From contig CAITQY010000680.1 in the NCBI GenBank assembly GCA_903894655.1, forward strand, positions 1 through 6,185: DNA of 6,185 bases, in the 5' to 3' direction. Below, piece by piece: positions 1 to 3,842 of this stretch. This DNA comes from an uncultured Gemmatimonadota bacterium (GTDB lineage Bacteria > Gemmatimonadota > Gemmatimonadetes > Gemmatimonadales > Gemmatimonadaceae). The number at the start of each line of letters is the position of its first letter. Position 1 is the first letter of the stretch. Both the position numbers and the translations under genes were made by a program. A model generated the notes under the pieces. That model was not told the origin of the DNA. It was given only the letters and a program-made list of their open reading frames with translations, and searched no databases.

Positions 1-2272
1 CAAGAACTACTATCCCGACGCGTACAGCCTGTTCGCGAAGACGGGGACATCCACGGCATCGTCGCGCACCAACGGCTGCAGCCTGCAGACGGTCGGTACC
101 GGCGTCTGCGTGGCCGACTCCACCGTGTCGCTCAACATCTTCAACGAGAAGGACCTCACGCCGATCGGCACCGGCATGCGCCGCCAGATGGGTGCGCAGG
201 TGTCGGGTGGTACCGAAGCGGTCCGCTATTTCTTCTCCGCGGAAGACGAAAAGGAAACCGGCGTCCTCTCGCTGCCGCAGTTCGAGCGTGACCGGTTCGC
301 CGCGTCGAACCTCCCGCTGCGCCCGTGGACGAGCCATCCCAACACGATGGCGCGCAAGTCGCTCCGCATGAACTTGAATTCGGCGATCTCGCCGAAGCTC
401 GACCTCGCCGTCGCGACGAACTTCATCAGCATCGCGCAGCGCTACTCGCTTGAATCGAACGCCACCGCCGGTCTCGGCTCGCACCTGTTCGGTGGTCCGG
501 GCACGCGCGACAACGGCACGGTCTCCGGCCTCGGCACGCCGCTGTTGGGCTACCGCGCCTGGACCCCCGGCTACATGTGGCAGGAAAAGACCAGCCAGGA
601 CGTGAATCGCTTCATCTGGTCGGCCGGCGCCAACTGGCGCCCGTTCAGCTGGCTCGCGAATCGCGCCACCGTCGGTAACGACTTCACCGGCCGCAGCGAC
701 GAAAACCTGCTGCTCCGTGGTGAAGGCCCGCCGCTCACGGCCACCACGCGTCTCGGTGCCCGCGGCATCAATCGCGTGAACATCAGCAACACCACGGTCG
801 ATGTCGGTTCCACGGCGTCCTACGCGCTGTCCAAGTTCGCCATGAAGACGACGGTCGGTGCCCAGTTCATCGGCTTCCGCTCCTTCGGTGCGTCCACCGG
901 TTCGACGCAGCTCGCGCCGGGCTCTACGATCGTCGGATCTGGCACCATCCCGTCGGTCAGCGAAGGCACGACCATCCAGAAGACGTTCGGTATGTTCATC
1001 GAGCAGGCGCTCAATGTCGGCGATCGCCTCTTCCTCACGGCTGCCGTGCGCAGCGACCAGAACTCGGCGTTCGGTACCAACTTCCAGAGCATCGCGTATC
1101 CGAAGGCCTCGGCCTCGTATCTGATCTCGCAGGAAGACTGGTGGAAGGCGCCGGCGTTCGTGAACTCGGTGCGTCTCCGCTACGCCTACGGGCAGTCGGG
1201 CGTGCAGCCCGGCCCGAACGACGCCCTCCGCTTCTTCACGGCGTCCAGCACGAACATTCAGGGTCTCGACCAGCCCACGGTCACCCAGGCGGCGCTCGGC
1301 AACGACAACCTCAAGCCGGAACGCTCGGCCGAGCAGGAAACCGGCTTCGAAGTCGGGATGTTTGACGGACGCCTCAACCTCGACGCCACGTACTACAGCA
1401 AGATCACGCAGGACGCGCTCATCAGCGCCGTGCTCCCGCCGTCGTATGGCTCCGTGACCTCGCAGCTGCGCAACCTTGGCTCGGTGAAGAACGCCGGCGT
1501 CGAAGTCGCGATCACTGCGCAGCTGTTGCAGGGCGACAAGCTCGGCTGGGACATCAACCTGTCCGGTTCGGCCAACGACAATAAGGTCGTCTCGCTGGGC
1601 AACAACCCGCCGCAGGTCGGAACCACGTCGCGCACCGTGGCCGGCTATCCGATCGCGGGTCTCTGGGCCCGTCCAATCACCGGCTATCAGGACAAGAACG
1701 GCGACGGACTGCTCACGTACTTCGCGGACGCCACGAAAAACGAAGTGTTCGTTGGCGACTCAGCGATCTTCCGTGGGTACGCCACGCCGCGCTACATGGT
1801 CACGCTCGGATCGGGTTGGGATTTCTTCGCCCGTAAACTTCGCGTCAGCACCATGTTCGACTACCGCGGTGGCAACAAGTGGTACAACAACACGGAGCGC
1901 ATTCGCTGCACCCGTCCGAACTGCTCCGGCCGTCTGAATCTCAAGGGCGAGCTCATCGACCAGGCCACGAACATCGCGGCCAACGAGCATCCCGCGCGCA
2001 CGCTCGACGGTTATTTCCAGCCGGGCGCGTTCGTCCGTCTGCGCGAAATGTCGGTGCAGTACACGATGTCGCCGGAACTCGCGTCCAAGCTCACGGGCGC
2101 CAAGTCGCTCTCCGTGGTCTTCACGGGCCGTAACCTGTATCTCAAGACCAAGTACCGCGGCACCGATCCGGAGTCGGGCTTCAACACTACTGGCAGTGGC
2201 GAAGCTCCCCAAGAGTTCCAGACCGTCGGCCCGCCGAGCTACTTCATTTTCCGCGTCAACGTCGGCTACTAG
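1..2272 (+). CDS. SusC/RagA-family TonB-dependent outer-membrane transporter, C-terminal part (5' partial)
   Basis: The reading frame is open from base 2 with no stop, giving 756 visible residues to the TAG at 2270-2272. A GTG at 110 is only an internal valine codon, not a start. Family members are about 1,000 residues, so the signal peptide, carboxypeptidase-like domain and plug lie upstream; the fragment seems to begin just after the plug. Seen: the early barrel pattern SGGTEAVRYFF (residues 68-78), the TonB-receptor barrel motif LKPERSAEQETGFEVG from residue 437, GSVKNAGVEV from residue 493, a calcium-loop-like DKNGDG (564-569), and an aromatic C-terminus (FRVNVGY). By family, SusC is a 22-strand barrel powered by TonB and capped by SusD. 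The only cysteines form two close pairs (26/36 and 636/641), probably loop disulfides. It shares an operon with the downstream susD-like gene. The substrate cannot be inferred. The family call is very secure. Confidence 0.95.
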   Translation, partial: KNYYPDAYSLFAKTGTSTASSRTNGCSLQTVGTGVCVADSTVSLNIFNEKDLTPIGTGMRRQMGAQVSGGTEAVRYFFSAEDEKETGVLSLPQFERDRFAASNLPLRPWTSHPNTMARKSLRMNLNSAISPKLDLAVATNFISIAQRYSLESNATAGLGSHLFGGPGTRDNGTVSGLGTPLLGYRAWTPGYMWQEKTSQDVNRFIWSAGANWRPFSWLANRATVGNDFTGRSDENLLLRGEGPPLTATTRLGARGINRVNISNTTVDVGSTASYALSKFAMKTTVGAQFIGFRSFGASTGSTQLAPGSTIVGSGTIPSVSEGTTIQKTFGMFIEQALNVGDRLFLTAAVRSDQNSAFGTNFQSIAYPKASASYLISQEDWWKAPAFVNSVRLRYAYGQSGVQPGPNDALRFFTASSTNIQGLDQPTVTQAALGNDNLKPERSAEQETGFEVGMFDGRLNLDATYYSKITQDALISAVLPPSYGSVTSQLRNLGSVKNAGVEVAITAQLLQGDKLGWDINLSGSANDNKVVSLGNNPPQVGTTSRTVAGYPIAGLWARPITGYQDKNGDGLLTYFADATKNEVFVGDSAIFRGYATPRYMVTLGSGWDFFARKLRVSTMFDYRGGNKWYNNTERIRCTRPNCSGRLNLKGELIDQATNIAANEHPARTLDGYFQPGAFVRLREMSVQYTMSPELASKLTGAKSLSVVFTGRNLYLKTKYRGTDPESGFNTTGSGEAPQEFQTVGPPSYFIFRVNVGY

Positions 2273-2275
2273 GAG
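2271..2275 (+). promoter_or_regulatory. Shine-Dalgarno of the SusD-like gene, overlapping the SusC stop
   Basis: AGGAG lies 8 bases before the ATG at 2284 and shares its first two bases with the upstream TAG stop (2270-2272). This strong, well-spaced site decides the start at 2284 over the in-frame ATG at 2317, which has no clear Shine-Dalgarno. The overlap implies translational coupling, with ribosomes ending SusC handing over to SusD; the coupling itself is inference. Confidence 0.85.
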
Positions 2276-2283
2276 AACAGCCC

Positions 2284-2376
2284 ATGACTCAGAAACACAC
2301 CACGGGCCGGTCCACCATGCCGCGACGCCTGGGCACCGGACTCACTCTCGCACTGGCCATCTCGGCCACTGCCTGT
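2284..2376 (+). other. Lipoprotein signal peptide with lipobox cysteine 31
   Basis: Residues 1-31 hold a long polar and basic n-region (two arginines at 14-15), a hydrophobic core from Leu16 to Ala30 and an ATA-C lipobox, with Cys31 encoded at 2374-2376. This predicts cleavage by signal peptidase II and lipid anchoring. The QEANN that follows has no strong retention signal that I recognise, and export to the outer leaflet is inferred from the family. A start at Met12 (2317) would give a more typical signal length but lacks a ribosome site. Confidence 0.85.
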
Positions 2377-3681
2377 CAGGAAGCGAATAATCAGCTTCTC
2401 CAGGTCACCGACCCGGACATCATCAATCCGTCCGATGTCGTCTCACCGGAAGCGGCGGTGGCCGTTGCCAATGGCGCGATTGCCACGTTCCGTTCCACCA
2501 CGGGCGCGGGCGAGAGCACGTGGCTCTTCGGTGGCCTGTTGGCCGATGAATGGTCGACCAGCTCCACGTTCATCCAGAACGACGAGACCGACCAGCGGCA
2601 GATCCAGGAGTTCAACTCCTCGATCACCGGCATGCTGCGCAATCTGTATCGTGTGCGCACGCGTGCGGATCAGGCCATCACGGCGTTGAAGGCGGTGCGT
2701 CCAGACGCCCGCGCTTTGATCGCCGAGATGTATCTGGCGCGTGGGTTTGCCGAGATGCAGCTGGCGTCCGACTTCTGCAACGGCGTGCCGATCGGTGATG
2801 GCAACGCAGTGCCGCTGCCGGAAAACGGCGTGCCGAAGACGAATCAGGAGCTGTTCGCGATCGCGGCCGCCTCGCTCGACTCCGGGCTCACGTTCGCGAA
2901 CGGCACCGACGCCGCCAGCGTGCTGATGAACCGGTCGCTCCGGGTCACCCGCGCTCGTGTCGCGCTGGCCCGCGGTGACTTCGCGGGCGCGGGTACACTG
3001 GTCGCGGGTATTCCTACCGCCTTCCAGTATCAGCACACGTTCTCGGCCAACGCCGGTACCAACACCATTTGGGGACAGGGGCTCAGCTCCCGTCGCTACA
3101 GTGTTGGTGACAGCGCCGAGGGCAATGCGCGCCTGATCACCGTGCGGAATGCGATCCCGTTTGCGTCGGCGCGCGACAACCGTCTTCCGGTGGTCACGCC
3201 CACGTCGGGCTCGGTGAACGGTCAGGACGGACTCACCTACACCCGCACGACCACCATGTGGGGACAGTTCTCGGCCGTGGACGTGGCCAACGGCGTCGAT
3301 GCGCGCATGATCGAAGCCGAATCCGCGCTCAAGGCCGGCAACGTTGCCTCGTGGTTGGCGATTCACAACGCACTGCGTGCTGCGCCGCCAAAGCTTGGTG
3401 AAATCCAGCCCGCCGCAATGACGGCGCTGGTCGATCCGGGCACGGAAGCCAGCCGCGTGTCGCTGCACTTCCGCGAGAAGGCCTTCTGGACCTTCAGCCG
3501 CGGCCAGCGGCTCGGCGACATGCGTCGTCTCGTGCGTCAGTACGGCCGCACGGTCGACAACGTCTACCCGCAGGGCGTGCACTACAAGGGCGGCAACTAC
3601 GGCGGAGATGTGAACCTTCCCGTGGTTACCGACGAGCGGAACAACCCGAACTTCAAGGGTTGCACCGATCGGCTCCCGTGA
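2284..3681 (+). CDS. SusD/RagB-family outer-membrane lipoprotein
   Basis: A complete 465-residue protein, within the usual 450-600 range. By family it is the surface lipoprotein that binds ligand and acts as the hinged lid of the SusC barrel. Seen: a lipoprotein signal peptide with a basic n-region, hydrophobic stretch LTLALAISATA and lipobox cysteine 31; a helical TPR-like region including RTRADQAITAL (about 125-135) and IAEMYLARGFAEMQLASDF (146-164); CNGVPIG (165-171) where SusD proteins carry their G-x-P motif; DARMIEAESALKAGN (339-353), the family's conserved helix; and FREKAFWTFSRGQRLGDMRRL (396 onward), the conserved C-terminal segment. Apart from Cys31 there are only two cysteines, 165 and 460, the latter in the terminal GCTDR, a candidate disulfide. 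Translation ends in two tandem in-frame TGA codons (3679-3684). It lies 11 bases behind the SusC gene, so one operon. The ligand is unknown. Confidence 0.95.
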   Translation: MTQKHTTGRSTMPRRLGTGLTLALAISATACQEANNQLLQVTDPDIINPSDVVSPEAAVAVANGAIATFRSTTGAGESTWLFGGLLADEWSTSSTFIQNDETDQRQIQEFNSSITGMLRNLYRVRTRADQAITALKAVRPDARALIAEMYLARGFAEMQLASDFCNGVPIGDGNAVPLPENGVPKTNQELFAIAAASLDSGLTFANGTDAASVLMNRSLRVTRARVALARGDFAGAGTLVAGIPTAFQYQHTFSANAGTNTIWGQGLSSRRYSVGDSAEGNARLITVRNAIPFASARDNRLPVVTPTSGSVNGQDGLTYTRTTTMWGQFSAVDVANGVDARMIEAESALKAGNVASWLAIHNALRAAPPKLGEIQPAAMTALVDPGTEASRVSLHFREKAFWTFSRGQRLGDMRRLVRQYGRTVDNVYPQGVHYKGGNYGGDVNLPVVTDERNNPNFKGCTDRLP

Positions 3682-3691
3682 TGATGGCGGA

Positions 3692-3733
3692 GTAGGGAGT
3701 AGGGCGTAGGGCGTAGGGAGTACGGAGTACGCG
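3692..3733 (+). repeat. Heptamer tandem array, left arm (GTAGGGA/GTAGGGC type)
   Basis: Six consecutive 7-base units: GTAGGGA, GTAGGGC, GTAGGGC, GTAGGGA, GTACGGA, GTACGCG. GTA is invariant at the start of each unit and decay increases toward the hairpin, whose foot overlaps the last unit. The array begins 10 bases after the susD stop, so it should lie in the 3' untranslated part of the susCD mRNA. It is matched by an opposed array at 3780-3842. I do not know a named repeat family for it. Confidence 0.9.
3695..3718 (+). other. Canonical G-quadruplex motif in the susD 3' untranslated region
   Basis: Four GGG runs (3695-3697, 3702-3704, 3709-3711, 3716-3718) are separated by three equal 4-base loops (AGTA, CGTA, CGTA). 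This satisfies the standard rule of four runs of three or more G with loops of 1-7 bases. It arises directly from the heptamer array and is on the coding strand, so it would be present in the susCD transcript. Folding in the cell is not shown by sequence alone. Confidence 0.7.
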
Positions 3734-3769
3734 AAGGGCCCCGAACGATGTGTTGTTCGGGGCCCTTCG
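3732..3769. terminator. Perfect 15-bp hairpin, likely bidirectional terminator between convergent genes
   Basis: CGAAGGGGCCCC-type stem: bases 3732-3746 are the exact reverse complement of 3755-3769, with an 8-base loop (GATGTGTT, 3747-3754). The stem is GC-rich and symmetrical, so it would form in transcripts from either direction. It sits between the convergent susD and protease genes, which is where a shared terminator is expected. No T-run follows on either strand, so it does not fit the classic intrinsic model; it may act as a U-less terminator, with Rho, or as a 3'-end stabiliser. Confidence 0.75.
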
Positions 3770-3779
3770 TCCGTGATAC

Positions 3780-3842
3780 CCCCTACTCCATACCCCTTAC
3801 TCCATACTTCCTACTCAATACTTCCTACTCAATACCCCTTAC
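3780..3842 (-). repeat. Heptamer tandem array, right arm, inverted relative to the left arm
   Basis: Nine consecutive 7-base units, each ending in TAC on the + strand (GTA-first on the - strand): CCCCTAC, TCCATAC, CCCTTAC, TCCATAC, TTCCTAC, TCAATAC, TTCCTAC, TCAATAC, CCCTTAC. A degenerate tenth unit, GTGATAC, precedes at 3773-3779 and keeps phase. The units pair into 14-base units: 3780-3793 and 3794-3807 differ by one base, while 3808-3821 and 3822-3835 are identical. The last unit contains the protease stop codon. The same GTA-led period as the left arm, but oppositely oriented, suggests one composite inverted element. Confidence 0.9.

Noticed and set aside
110..112. GTG as the start of the SusC-like gene
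   Set aside because: The frame is open to the left edge and the 36 residues before it (including the Cys26/Cys36 loop) fit the family; a start here would leave no signal peptide or plug.
1691..1708. DKNGDG in SusC as a true EF-hand
   Set aside because: It resembles a calcium loop, but such D-x-N-G-D-G turns are frequent in SusC barrels and no paired helix structure is visible, so it was not annotated separately.
2443..3582. 379-residue open frame antisense to the SusD gene
   Set aside because: It lies wholly opposite a well-supported gene. It is rich in Arg, His, Ala and Gly as expected from the reversed codons of GC-rich DNA, and shows no domain or signal.
3692..3842. CRISPR-like array
   Set aside because: The units are 7 bases with no spacers, and they change orientation at the hairpin. 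This is a simple tandem array, not repeat-spacer structure.
3692..3842. Mobile element end or miniature inverted-repeat transposon
   Set aside because: No target-site duplication was found at the boundaries and the arms are tandem heptamers, not a single terminal inverted repeat. The protease stop lying inside the array also fits poorly with a clean insertion.
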